43,556 nucleotides of DNA from Acidovorax sp. Its GTDB lineage: Bacteria; Pseudomonadota; Gammaproteobacteria; Burkholderiales; Burkholderiaceae_C. The notes under the pieces were generated by a model. It worked only from the letters and a program-made list of their open reading frames with translations, had not been told where the DNA came from and did not search any database. Where the stretch lies: positions 1-43,556 of the forward strand of contig NZ_JADHVT010000024.1 of assembly GCF_016783915.1 (NCBI RefSeq), written 5' to 3'. Positions 8,102-15,709 of this stretch are shown here, one piece after another (position 1 is the first letter of the stretch; each line of letters starts with the position of its first letter). Made by a program: the position numbers and the translations under genes.

Positions 8102-9339
8102 AGTGCCGACACTGCGGCAGCCCGCTGCAACTGCCGTTTCTGGACCTGGGCAGCGCGCCCCCGTCCAACGCCTACCTCAGCGAGGCCGCGCTGCGCGCGC
8201 CCGAGTCCTGGTTCCCCCTGCGCCTGCTGGTGTGCGAAACCTGCTGGCTGGTGCAGACCGAAGACCACGCCGGGCGCGAGGCGCTATTCACCGACGACTA
8301 CGCCTACTTCAGCTCGTTCTCCTCGTCGTGGCTCGCCCATGCCAAGGCGTACGTAGAGACGATGCGCGAGCGCCTGGGGCTGACCGCCGACAGCCGCGTG
8401 GTCGAGGTCGCGTCGAACGACGGCTACCTGCTGCAATACGTGCAGGCGGCTGGCATCCCCTGCTACGGGGTGGAGCCCACCGCCAGCACGGCGGCAGCAG
8501 CCCGCGCCAAAGGCATAGCGGTGGTGGAGCGCTTCTTTGGCGTGGCGCTGGCCGACGAGCTGGCCGCCGCCGGTCGCCAGGCCGACCTGATTGCCGCCAA
8601 CAACGTGCTGGCCCATGTGCCCGACATCAACGACTTTGTGGGCGGCTTCACGCGGCTGCTCAAGCCCCACGGCGTGGCCACTTTCGAGTTTCCGCACCTG
8701 CTGCGCATGGTGGAGGGCTGCCAGTTCGATACGGCTTACCACGAACACTATTCCTATTTGTCGCTCACGGCGGTGCAGCGCATCTTTGCGGCCAACGGCC
8801 TGGCGGTGATCGATGTGCAGGAGCTGCCCACCCACGGCGGCAGCCTGCGCGTGTTTGCCGCCCGCGCCGACGCGGTGGGCCATCCGCAGGCCACGATGGA
8901 AGGCGCTGTCCGCGTGCAGCAACTGCTGGCCACCGAGGCAGCGGCGGGCATGCTGGGCGCAGGTTTTTACAGCGATTTCCAGGCCCAGGCCATACGGGTC
9001 AAGCGCGAGCTGCTCACATTTTTGCTGCAATGCCAAGCCGATGGCATCACTGTGGGCGCCTACGGGGCGGCCGCCAAGGGCAACACCCTGCTCAACTTTG
9101 CGGGTGTGCGGCCCGATCTGCTGCCTTATGCCGTGGACAAGAACCCCGCCAAGCAGGGCCAGTACCTGCCCGGCAGCCACCTCCCCGTGGTGAGCGAGGC
9201 GCACCTGCGCGCCCACAAGCCGCAGCGCATCCTGATCCTGCCCTGGAACCTGCGCAGCGAGGTGGCCGAGCAACTCGACTACACGCGCAGCTGGGGCGCG
9301 CAGATGGTGGTGGCCGTGCCGCGCCTTGAGGTGTTCTAG
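8098..9339 (+). CDS. NDP-sugar C-methyltransferase (TylCIII/NovU type)
   Basis: This is a SAM-dependent C-methyltransferase of the family that adds a branch methyl, usually at C3, to NDP-4-keto-6-deoxyhexoses. The protein has 413 residues in three parts. First comes an N-terminal zinc-binding domain (CRHCGSPL at 3-10, a second Cys pair in VCETCWLVQ). Next is a SAM-binding fold with VVEVASNDGYLLQYVQ at about 101-116. Last is the C-terminal domain typical of these enzymes (GAYGAAAKGNTLLNF, then AVDKNPAKQGQYLPGSHLPV). It starts with GTG overlapping the epimerase stop. C-methylation is well supported; the carbon atom is inferred from relatives. Confidence 0.9.
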   Translation: MKCRHCGSPLQLPFLDLGSAPPSNAYLSEAALRAPESWFPLRLLVCETCWLVQTEDHAGREALFTDDYAYFSSFSSSWLAHAKAYVETMRERLGLTADSRVVEVASNDGYLLQYVQAAGIPCYGVEPTASTAAAARAKGIAVVERFFGVALADELAAAGRQADLIAANNVLAHVPDINDFVGGFTRLLKPHGVATFEFPHLLRMVEGCQFDTAYHEHYSYLSLTAVQRIFAANGLAVIDVQELPTHGGSLRVFAARADAVGHPQATMEGAVRVQQLLATEAAAGMLGAGFYSDFQAQAIRVKRELLTFLLQCQADGITVGAYGAAAKGNTLLNFAGVRPDLLPYAVDKNPAKQGQYLPGSHLPVVSEAHLRAHKPQRILILPWNLRSEVAEQLDYTRSWGAQMVVAVPRLEVF

Positions 9340-9828
9340 GTGATCGAACTGCACCCCACTGCCAAGGTCTCGCACCTCGCAGACATCGAAGACTCGGTGC
9401 GCGGCACACGCATCGTGGTGGGCGCCCACTCGGTGATCGACAGCTTCGTCAAGGTCAAGCCTGCGGGCGGCAGCGGCGACCTGGTGGTGGGCGAGCATGT
9501 GGTCATCAACGCGGGTTGCGTGCTCTACACCGGCAACGGCATCCACATCGGCAACCATGTGGCGATTGCCGCCAATTGCACCTTTGCGCCGGTGAACCAT
9601 GCCTATGCCGACCGCAGCTGCCTGATCCGCGAGCAGGGGTTCTTGCCCAGCAAGGGCGGCATCGTGATTGAGGACGACGTGTGGATTGGCGCCAACTGCG
9701 TGCTGCTCGACGGTGCCGTGCTGCGGCGTGGCTGCGTGGTGGGCGCGGGCTCCATCGTGCGCGGCGAGCTGCTGGCGTACACCGTGTACGCCGGGCAACC
9801 GCTGGCGGCCGTGGGGGAGCGCCGGTGA
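9340..9828 (+). CDS. Left-handed beta-helix acyltransferase
   Basis: This is a hexapeptide-repeat transferase, probably an O-acetyl- or O-acyltransferase acting on a sugar. The protein has 162 residues with imperfect hexad repeats through most of its length (for example VVGEHVVINAGCVLY, HIGNHVAIAANCTF, VIEDDVWIGANCVLLDGAVL). FAPVNHAYAD carries a His in the position of the catalytic base of related acetyltransferases. The GTG start directly follows the C-methyltransferase stop. No aminotransferase is present in the cassette, so N-acylation of an aminosugar is unlikely. Acyl donor and acceptor cannot be read from sequence. Confidence 0.85.
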   Translation: MIELHPTAKVSHLADIEDSVRGTRIVVGAHSVIDSFVKVKPAGGSGDLVVGEHVVINAGCVLYTGNGIHIGNHVAIAANCTFAPVNHAYADRSCLIREQGFLPSKGGIVIEDDVWIGANCVLLDGAVLRRGCVVGAGSIVRGELLAYTVYAGQPLAAVGERR

Positions 9829-10670
9829 CGGGCCTGCCCCTTTCGACGTTTACGGTGCTGGGCGCCTCCGGCTACATCGGCAGCCGCCTGGTGGCCCATC
9901 TGCAGGCCCAAGGCCACTCGGTGTGGTCGCCTGCGCGCGGCGCTGCCGAGGTGTTCACCCGGCAGCTGGGCCATGTGATCTATTGCGTGGGGCTCACCGC
10001 CGACTTCCGCACGCGCCCGTTCGACACGGTGGACGCCCATGTGGGCCTGCTGGCCGAGGTGCTGCGGCGCGCGCAGTTCCACTCGCTGCTGTACCTGTCG
10101 TCCACCCGGGTCTACATGGGCGCCACCCGCACCGACGAAGACGCGCCCCTGGCTGTGCTGCCGGGTGACCTGTCCTACCTGTACAACCTCACCAAGCTCA
10201 CCGGCGAATCGCTGTGCCATGCCTGCGGGCGCCCCGGAGTGCGCGTGGCGCGCCTGTCCAACGTGGTCGGGCCGGGCATGGACGCTGCCTCCGGCAACCT
10301 GGTGGCCGATCTGCTGCACCAGGCGCAGGGCGGCCGCATTGTGCTGCGCTCCGATCCGCAGTCCGCCAAAGACTATGTGCATGTGGACGACCTGCTGGAC
10401 TGGCTGCCGCGCATTGCGCTGGCAGGCCGCGCCGCCACTTACAACGTGGCCAGCGGCCGCCAGACTACTCACGCCCAGTGGCTGGCCTGGCTGCAGGCGC
10501 GCACGGGCTGCAGCGTGGAGGTGGCCGGGCAGGCGCCGCTGCAGGCGTTTCCCCCCATCAACGTGCTGCGCCTGCAGGGTGAATGGGGTGTGGCACCCCG
10601 CGCCGTGCTGGCCGATGACCTCTTGCCTTTTCCGCCGTCGAACGACCCTGTTGGAGTACCCCCGCCATGA
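9825..10670 (+). CDS. NAD-dependent epimerase/dehydratase family protein, probable 4-ketoreductase
   Basis: This is an extended short-chain dehydrogenase of 281 residues with the nucleotide-binding motif VLGASGYIGSRLVAHL near the N-terminus, the SSTRVY segment and the catalytic YNLTK. The family covers epimerases, dehydratases and reductases. As the dehydratase step is already supplied by the second gene, I infer that this one reduces the C4 ketone to finish the 6-deoxysugar. The GTG start overlaps the acyltransferase stop. The late substrate-binding part (SAKDYVHVDDLLDWLPRI) is conserved in type. The exact reaction remains uncertain. Confidence 0.82.
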   Translation: MTGLPLSTFTVLGASGYIGSRLVAHLQAQGHSVWSPARGAAEVFTRQLGHVIYCVGLTADFRTRPFDTVDAHVGLLAEVLRRAQFHSLLYLSSTRVYMGATRTDEDAPLAVLPGDLSYLYNLTKLTGESLCHACGRPGVRVARLSNVVGPGMDAASGNLVADLLHQAQGGRIVLRSDPQSAKDYVHVDDLLDWLPRIALAGRAATYNVASGRQTTHAQWLAWLQARTGCSVEVAGQAPLQAFPPINVLRLQGEWGVAPRAVLADDLLPFPPSNDPVGVPPP

Positions 10671-11446
10671 ACCCCGTTGACCAATTCGCCCAGGAACGCC
10701 GTGACCGCCTTGCGGGCTATGCCCAGGACTCCACCTTCCAGACCCTGTCGCGCGACTGGCTGCAGGCGTCCATGCAGCGGCAGTACGTCTACAACTTCGA
10801 CTGGATGGGCCGGCCCATCATCCAGTATCCGCAGGACATGGTGGCCATGCAGGAGCTGGTGTGGCGCGTGCGGCCGGATCTGATCATCGAGACCGGCATT
10901 GCCCACGGTGGCTCGCTGGTGCTCAGCGCCTCGCTGCTGGCGCTGCTCGACATGAGCGATGCGATTGAAGCCGGCACCACGATGGACCCGCGCGCGTCAC
11001 GGCGCAAGGTGCTGGGGGTAGACATCGACATCCGCGCGCACAACCGCGCGGCCATCGAATCCCACCCCATGGCCAGCCGCATCGCCATGGTCCAGGGCTC
11101 TGCCATTGCGCCCGAGGTGGTGCAGCAGGTGCGCGAGTTTGCCCAGGGCTACCAGCGCGTGCTGGTGTGCCTGGATTCCATGCACACGCACGACCATGTG
11201 CTGGGCGAACTCGATGCTTACGCGCCGCTGGTCACGCCCGGCAGCTACTGTGTGGTGTTTGACACCTTTGTCGAAGACATGCCGCCCAAGTTCTTTGCCG
11301 ACCGCCCCTGGGACGTGGGCAACAACCCCAAGACGGCGGTGCACCAGTGGCTGGCCGGGCACGCCGAGTTCGAGATCGACGCCGAGATGGAGCAGCGCCT
11401 GCAGGTCACGGTGGCGCCGCACGGGTTTCTGCGGCGCAAGGGGTGA
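10667..11446 (+). CDS. CmcI / rhamnosyl O-methyltransferase-family protein, probable sugar O-methyltransferase
   Basis: The protein has 259 residues and belongs to the family often annotated as cephalosporin hydroxylase, which also contains mycobacterial rhamnosyl O-methyltransferases. The family features are FDWMGRPIIQYPQD, IIETGIAHGGSLVLSASLL (SAM-site region), GVDIDIRAHNR, CLDSMHTHDHVLGELDAY and NPKTAV. As the last gene of a sugar cassette, overlapping the reductase stop (ATGA), it is most likely a SAM-dependent O-methyltransferase acting on the finished sugar or nucleotide sugar. A role in antibiotic hydroxylation is not supported here. It ends 131 bp before the convergent glycosyltransferase gene. 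Confidence 0.83.
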   Translation: MNPVDQFAQERRDRLAGYAQDSTFQTLSRDWLQASMQRQYVYNFDWMGRPIIQYPQDMVAMQELVWRVRPDLIIETGIAHGGSLVLSASLLALLDMSDAIEAGTTMDPRASRRKVLGVDIDIRAHNRAAIESHPMASRIAMVQGSAIAPEVVQQVREFAQGYQRVLVCLDSMHTHDHVLGELDAYAPLVTPGSYCVVFDTFVEDMPPKFFADRPWDVGNNPKTAVHQWLAGHAEFEIDAEMEQRLQVTVAPHGFLRRKG

Positions 11447-11474
11447 TGGCAGGGGCTTGTGATCGAAAACATGA

Positions 11475-11535
11475 TTCAACATGCCGCTATAGCGCTTTAT
11501 GGATAAGCGCATGGCGCTATTAAATCTATAGTATT
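11475..11535. repeat. Dispersed palindromic repeat between convergent genes
   Basis: An A+T-richer island with nested inverted repeats (GCGCTT at 11492-11497 with AAGCGC at 11505-11510, then GGCGCTATT) lies in the 131-bp gap between the convergent O-methyltransferase and glycosyltransferase genes. It resembles the hairpin downstream of cheZ and may act as a bidirectional terminator. Confidence 0.5.
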
Positions 11536-11577
11536 TACCTGGGCGGAGTAGCCAGTGCTGCCAGGCGTCTGCGGGTG

Positions 11578-13779
11578 TCAGGTCGCTGAAGTGGAGCCCA
11601 GGCCCATCGCCTGTGTGGCATGTTGCAGGTAGGTCACCGCAAATTCGGTGTGGCCGTGGGCATGCTCCACCTCGGCCAGGCAGGCCAGGGCCACGGGGTC
11701 GTGGGGCACGGCGCTGAGCACGGTTTCGGCCAGCTCGGTCACGGCGATCCAGTGGCGGTCCGTGATCTGGTGCTCGGTGGTGGTGGCAGACGCGGGGATG
11801 GGCGTGGCCTTGGCTTTTTCCACCAGGTCCTGCAGGCGCTGATGGGCCTCGTGCAGGCTCACTCGCTGGCCGGGCTTCAAGCCCACGCCGGGTACCGGGC
11901 CGTGGGTCCATTCCTCAGGCAGCTGGGGCAGCCATTCCTGAATCGCTTGCGCCTGCGCTTTGGGGTCGTCCGGGTGCTCGGCCTTGGCCAGCCACTGCAG
12001 CCACATGACACGCAAGCCTTCCGAGAAGTGGTGGTTGAAGATGTCCTCTCGCATGAGGGCCGAAGTCTCAACCTCGCCGCGCAGGCCCAGCCGCAGCGTG
12101 TTCAGCGCCTGTACGTCAGTGGCCAGGTCCGTAGCGATGCGCACATACTCTTCGGGCGTCTCGGCCAGCCATTCGGTGCGGCCCAGGTAGGCCAGCAGGC
12201 CCACGCCCATGCGGCTCTTGAAGCTCTCGCCCACCATCGACACGATGGGCAGGCCCATCCACAGCACGTCGAAGGTGGTGGTGCCGCCGGTCAGCGGGAA
12301 GGGGTCGAGCGCGATGTCGATGCGGTGGTAGGTCAGGTACTGGTTCTCGGTGCGTTGCGCCACCAGGTCTACCCGCCCTGGGGGCAGGCCCAAGCGCTCG
12401 CAGCGCTCTTGGTAGGCCTGCGCAAAATCGGGGCGGTCAAGGTTCTTGCCTTCGATCAGCAGGCGCGACCCTGGCACGGCCGCCAGCACCTGGCCCCACA
12501 GGGCCAGCACGTCGTCGGTGAGCTTGCCCAGGTTGTTGCACGAGCCAAAGGTGATGAAGCCGTTGACGAGCGCGGGCGCCGGGCGCACCTGGTAGCGCGG
12601 CTGGTAGCGCCACAGCGGGTTGCGGCTCATGGGGCGGTAGCAGGCAAACAGCGTGGGCAAGCGGTAGAGCTGCTCTGTGTACTGCGTTTCGGCGCCGGGC
12701 GGGTCGGTGATCTCGTCGGTGAACTTGTAGTCCACGGCCGTAAGCCCGGTGGTGGCCGGGAACCCCAGCCATGACACTTGCACCGGGGCAGCCTTATGGG
12801 CCAGCGTCAGCAGGCCGTTGTTGCCGGTGTGGCCCGCCAGGTCGATCAGGATGTCGATGCCTTGAGCGCGAATGGCCTCGGCCTGCTGCTGCGGGCTGAA
12901 ACCGGCCAGGGGCACAAAATGGTCGGCATGGCGCTGGACGCGCTCGGTGACGTGATCGTCCCGCGGGAACAGATAGAAAGCGAAAACCTCAAACTGCCGC
13001 CTGTCCAGTTGCGCCAGCAGACCCTCCACAAAGTACATCACCGAGTGCACCCGGAAGTCGGGGGAGAGGAAACCGATCTTCAGGCGCCGCCATGGCGAGC
13101 CCCGGTGCTCCTGGAAATCAGGCCATTCTGGGCGCAGCGGCGGCTCGAACACAGCGCCGTACTGCCGCGCGGCTGCCGATAGCTGGGCGGCGTTCACCTG
13201 GGGATCTGCAAGCATGAACAAGAGCTTGTTGGTGTAGTTGCCTGGGTCGTTGTAGCGCAGGGCGATGGCTGTCTCGCAGTCCTTGACAGCCTCGCGCACC
13301 TGGCCCAGCTCGCGCCGGTGGATGGCGCTTTGCATGAGTGCGGCGACGCGGTCGTGCAGGGTCTCGGCCAGGGCGGCGGCCTTCTGGCTGGCGTCAAAGC
13401 CCTTGTCGTGTTGGGTCAGCAGGTAGCAGCATTCGGCCAGCTTGATCCAGCCAATGGCCTGCTGGGGGCGCAGTTCGCACACTTTTTCCAGCAGGGGCAG
13501 GGCGTCGATATTGCGTGCTTGCTCAATGAGCACGTTGGCATAGTTGACGAGTAGCTCGGCGTCCTCAGGCCAGTACACATAGGCCTGTCGGTAAGCCTTG
13601 AGGGCGGCGTCGAACTCGCGCTGCTTGTTCAGCGAGAAGCCCAGCAGCCGGTGGGCGCTGAGGTGGCGGCCGTTCTTGCGCAGCACCTGGCGGCACAGGC
13701 GGGTGAGAGCAGGCCAGTCAGCGGCGGCAAGTGCGGCCTGCAGGCGGGACGCGTCCTGGTCGGTGTGTTTGGTGTGCAC
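11578..13779 (-). CDS. TPR-GT41 (OGT/SPINDLY-type) glycosyltransferase, candidate flagellin glycosyltransferase
   Basis: This is a large cytoplasmic glycosyltransferase of family GT41, the family of O-GlcNAc transferase. The protein has 733 residues. TPR-like helices occupy about 10-210 and the catalytic region about 230-600. Key segments are FLSPDFRVHS (His245 at the place of the OGT active-site His), IDLAGHTGNN, PVQVSWLGFPATTG, FGSCNNLGKL (Lys419) and LDPFPLTGGTTTFDVLWMG (491-509, nucleotide-sugar site). A further TPR-like pair follows the catalytic domain (about 675-725). The GTG start has an in-frame stop four codons upstream and no clear ribosome-binding site. It is the next gene downstream of fliC1 on the same strand, which makes flagellin the obvious substrate. 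Donor sugar and substrate are inferred. Confidence 0.9.
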   Translation of the reverse strand: MHTKHTDQDASRLQAALAAADWPALTRLCRQVLRKNGRHLSAHRLLGFSLNKQREFDAALKAYRQAYVYWPEDAELLVNYANVLIEQARNIDALPLLEKVCELRPQQAIGWIKLAECCYLLTQHDKGFDASQKAAALAETLHDRVAALMQSAIHRRELGQVREAVKDCETAIALRYNDPGNYTNKLLFMLADPQVNAAQLSAAARQYGAVFEPPLRPEWPDFQEHRGSPWRRLKIGFLSPDFRVHSVMYFVEGLLAQLDRRQFEVFAFYLFPRDDHVTERVQRHADHFVPLAGFSPQQQAEAIRAQGIDILIDLAGHTGNNGLLTLAHKAAPVQVSWLGFPATTGLTAVDYKFTDEITDPPGAETQYTEQLYRLPTLFACYRPMSRNPLWRYQPRYQVRPAPALVNGFITFGSCNNLGKLTDDVLALWGQVLAAVPGSRLLIEGKNLDRPDFAQAYQERCERLGLPPGRVDLVAQRTENQYLTYHRIDIALDPFPLTGGTTTFDVLWMGLPIVSMVGESFKSRMGVGLLAYLGRTEWLAETPEEYVRIATDLATDVQALNTLRLGLRGEVETSALMREDIFNHHFSEGLRVMWLQWLAKAEHPDDPKAQAQAIQEWLPQLPEEWTHGPVPGVGLKPGQRVSLHEAHQRLQDLVEKAKATPIPASATTTEHQITDRHWIAVTELAETVLSAVPHDPVALACLAEVEHAHGHTEFAVTYLQHATQAMGLGSTSAT

Positions 13780-13834
13780 GATGACGTCGATCTACGAGCA
13801 AAGGAGCGGGATGGGGTGGCAGTGTGCCATGTGC

Positions 13835-13857
13835 AAAGGGGCCCGATGGGCCCCTTT
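13835..13857 (-). terminator. Strong hairpin downstream of fliC1
   Basis: AAAGGGGCCC (13835-13844), GAT, GGGCCCCTTT (13848-13857) is a perfect 10-bp inverted repeat 46 bp past the fliC1 stop. The T-run on the minus strand is only TTT. It probably ends or attenuates the abundant flagellin message before the glycosyltransferase gene, letting some read-through reach it. Confidence 0.6.
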
Positions 13858-13903
13858 GTTTCGTGTTTTTGCTGCATCGCACGCAGTACGGGCGGGCAAT
13901 GGC

Positions 13904-15388
13904 TTACTTGAGCAGAGACAGCACGCCCTGCGGGATCTGGTTGGCCTGGGCCACCATCGCCGTACCGGCCTGTTGCAGGATCTGAGCACGCGACAAGTTG
14001 GCTGTTTCGGCCGCGAAGTCTGCGTCCTGGATGCGCGAACGCGATGCGGACAGGTTCTCAGACGTGATCTGCAAGCTGGAGATGCTGGTTTCGAAGCGCG
14101 ATTGCAGGGCGCCGAGCTTGGCACGTTCACCGTTGATGAAGGCCAGGGCCGAATCTACGGTCTTGAGCGCGTCGGTGGCGTTGGTGAAAGTGGTCACGTC
14201 CAGGTTGGCCACCGTGTGCAGCGAGGAGCCACCGTTGTCCAGCTGGTTGCTGGCCGAGGTCACGGCGAAGGACTTTTCGGAGTCCAGCGTGATGTAGCCG
14301 CCCGTGTTGATGAACTCCACGTTGGCGTCGGCCGCGAGCGTCTGGGTCGCGCCGTTGCTGGCACCGGCTGCATCGTAGCCGGTCACGGTCACGGCGCCCG
14401 CGTTGGCGTTGACGGTGTCACCGATCACGATGTTGTTGCCCGTAGCGTTGGTCAGGATGATCTGTGTGCCGTCGGAGTTGAGCGAGGCATTGATGCCTGT
14501 CTTGGCCGATTGCTCGTTGATGGCCGACACGGCTGGGGAGAGGCGGTCGGTCCCCGTGCCTGCGACCAGCGTGAATGAAATGGTGCGGGGGCTGCCGACG
14601 TTGTCACCTTCCAGCGTCAACGAATAGGACCCAGCCGCCGCCATGCCACCCAGGCGCACTTCGGTGCGGGCTGTGGCGGTCACGCCAGTGGTGGCCTGTA
14701 GTGCATTAATCTGGTCGGCGGTGGCTTTGGCGGTAGCACTTGCAGCCACCGTCAGGGTGCCAGTGCCCAGGTAGCCGCTGACGGCTACCGAGCCGGTAGT
14801 CACGCCGTTGGTGCCTGCTGTGGCCTGGGTGGCCGATGCGCCAATGCCCGAGCCGTTGGAGGCGACGTTCTGGTTGTTGCCGTACACGCTGGTGCGCAGA
14901 TTGGCTGAGGCCGCCACAATGGTCTGGTTGGCGTTGGCGCCCACCTGGAACTGTTGCGTACCAAAGGTGCCGTCCAGCAATTTCTGGCCGTTGAACTCGG
15001 TGGTTTGCGAAATCCGGTCAAGTTCTGCCACCAATTGGCCGACTTCCTGTTGCAGGGCCTGGCGGTCGCCAGCGCTGTTGGAGGCGTTGGCCGACTGCAC
15101 TGCCAGTTCACGGACCCGCTGCAAAATGTTGCCCGCTGACCCCATTGCACCTTCAGCTACCTGTGCCAGCGAAATCCCATCGTTCGCATTGCGAACAGCC
15201 TGGTTCAGGCCACGGATCTGGCTGGTGAAGCGCTCGGAAATCGCCAGACCAGCAGCGTCATCCTTGGCGCTGTTGATGCGCAGGCCAGACGACAGGCGCT
15301 GGATGGCTGAGTTGAGCGACATCTGGCTGGTGCCCAGATTGCGCTGCGCAGTCAGCGAGCTGATGTTGGTGTTGATGGTTGCTGCCAT
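13904..15388 (-). CDS. fliC1: Flagellin FliC (copy 1)
   Basis: This is a filament subunit. The protein has 494 residues, with the conserved coiled-coil D0/D1 parts at the N-terminus (about 1-140: [50 protein letters not shown]) and C-terminus (about 410-494: [37 protein letters not shown]). The middle part is Thr, Ser, Asn and Ala rich and would be surface-exposed and suited to O-glycosylation. A good ribosome-binding site (AAGGAG) precedes the ATG. It is divergent from, and close to identical with, the second flagellin gene, and it is followed by the GT41 glycosyltransferase. Confidence 0.97.
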   Translation of the reverse strand: MAATINTNISSLTAQRNLGTSQMSLNSAIQRLSSGLRINSAKDDAAGLAISERFTSQIRGLNQAVRNANDGISLAQVAEGAMGSAGNILQRVRELAVQSANASNSAGDRQALQQEVGQLVAELDRISQTTEFNGQKLLDGTFGTQQFQVGANANQTIVAASANLRTSVYGNNQNVASNGSGIGASATQATAGTNGVTTGSVAVSGYLGTGTLTVAASATAKATADQINALQATTGVTATARTEVRLGGMAAAGSYSLTLEGDNVGSPRTISFTLVAGTGTDRLSPAVSAINEQSAKTGINASLNSDGTQIILTNATGNNIVIGDTVNANAGAVTVTGYDAAGASNGATQTLAADANVEFINTGGYITLDSEKSFAVTSASNQLDNGGSSLHTVANLDVTTFTNATDALKTVDSALAFINGERAKLGALQSRFETSISSLQITSENLSASRSRIQDADFAAETANLSRAQILQQAGTAMVAQANQIPQGVLSLLK

Positions 15389-15507
15389 GGCGAAACTCCT
15401 TAACGTCGCGAGACGGATCTGTTTGCCGGTTCAAGCGCACCCGTCCGGCTGTCAATGGGGGAACGATGGATGGATTGTGGAGACGCTGATTTCTGGTGTA
15501 GGGGAGA

Positions 15508-15535
15508 TAAGCGGCAAAAAAGTCGCGCAACTTGT
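15508..15535 (-). promoter_or_regulatory. Sigma-28-like promoter of fliC1
   Basis: On the minus strand ACAA (15532-15535) is followed after 16 bp by GCCGCTTA (15508-15515), matching 6 of 8 positions of the flagellar -10 GCCGATAA. It would give a leader of about 110 nt. The 321-bp gap between the two flagellin genes contains this site, its plus-strand partner and their leaders, and no other gene. Confidence 0.5.
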
Positions 15536-15546
15536 GCGTTTGCCCC

Positions 15547-15573
15547 TCAAGTTTTCCGGCGGCGACCCGAAAA
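15547..15573 (+). promoter_or_regulatory. Sigma-28-like promoter of fliC2
   Basis: TCAA (15547-15550), a 15-bp spacer and CCCGAAAA (15566-15573) match the flagellar consensus TAAA-N15-GCCGATAA at 3 of 4 and 6 of 8 positions. The spacer begins GTTTTCCGG, as in other beta-proteobacterial flagellin promoters I know. It implies a leader of about 130 nt, with a GCCAGC-GCGGT-GCTGGC hairpin in its second half. Confidence 0.62.
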
Positions 15574-15709
15574 CAATTGCAACGGTCCGTAAGCGGCCCG
15601 CCGTTCACCAGATGGCCTGCAGCACTGGGAACCCAGGAGGCCAGCGCGGTGCTGGCGCCCCCGGCTGGCGGCAACGCCATATTCAGTCAGTTCTTTCAGG
15701 AGATTTGCA

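Noticed and set aside
8284-9798. A 504-residue open frame on the minus strand across the C-methyltransferase and acyltransferase genes
   Set aside because: Its composition is shadow-like (His, Ala, Gly, Arg rich, no domain), and it covers two clearly functional plus-strand genes.
11620-12774. A 384-residue open frame on the plus strand opposite the GT41 gene
   Set aside because: The minus-strand product has all GT41 motifs; the plus-strand translation has none and shows shadow composition.
15389-15709. An invertible promoter switch (phase variation) between the flagellin genes
   Set aside because: Inversion by recombination between the two genes is possible, but each has its own outward promoter, so inversion would only swap them and not turn flagellin off. 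No site-specific recombinase gene is seen.
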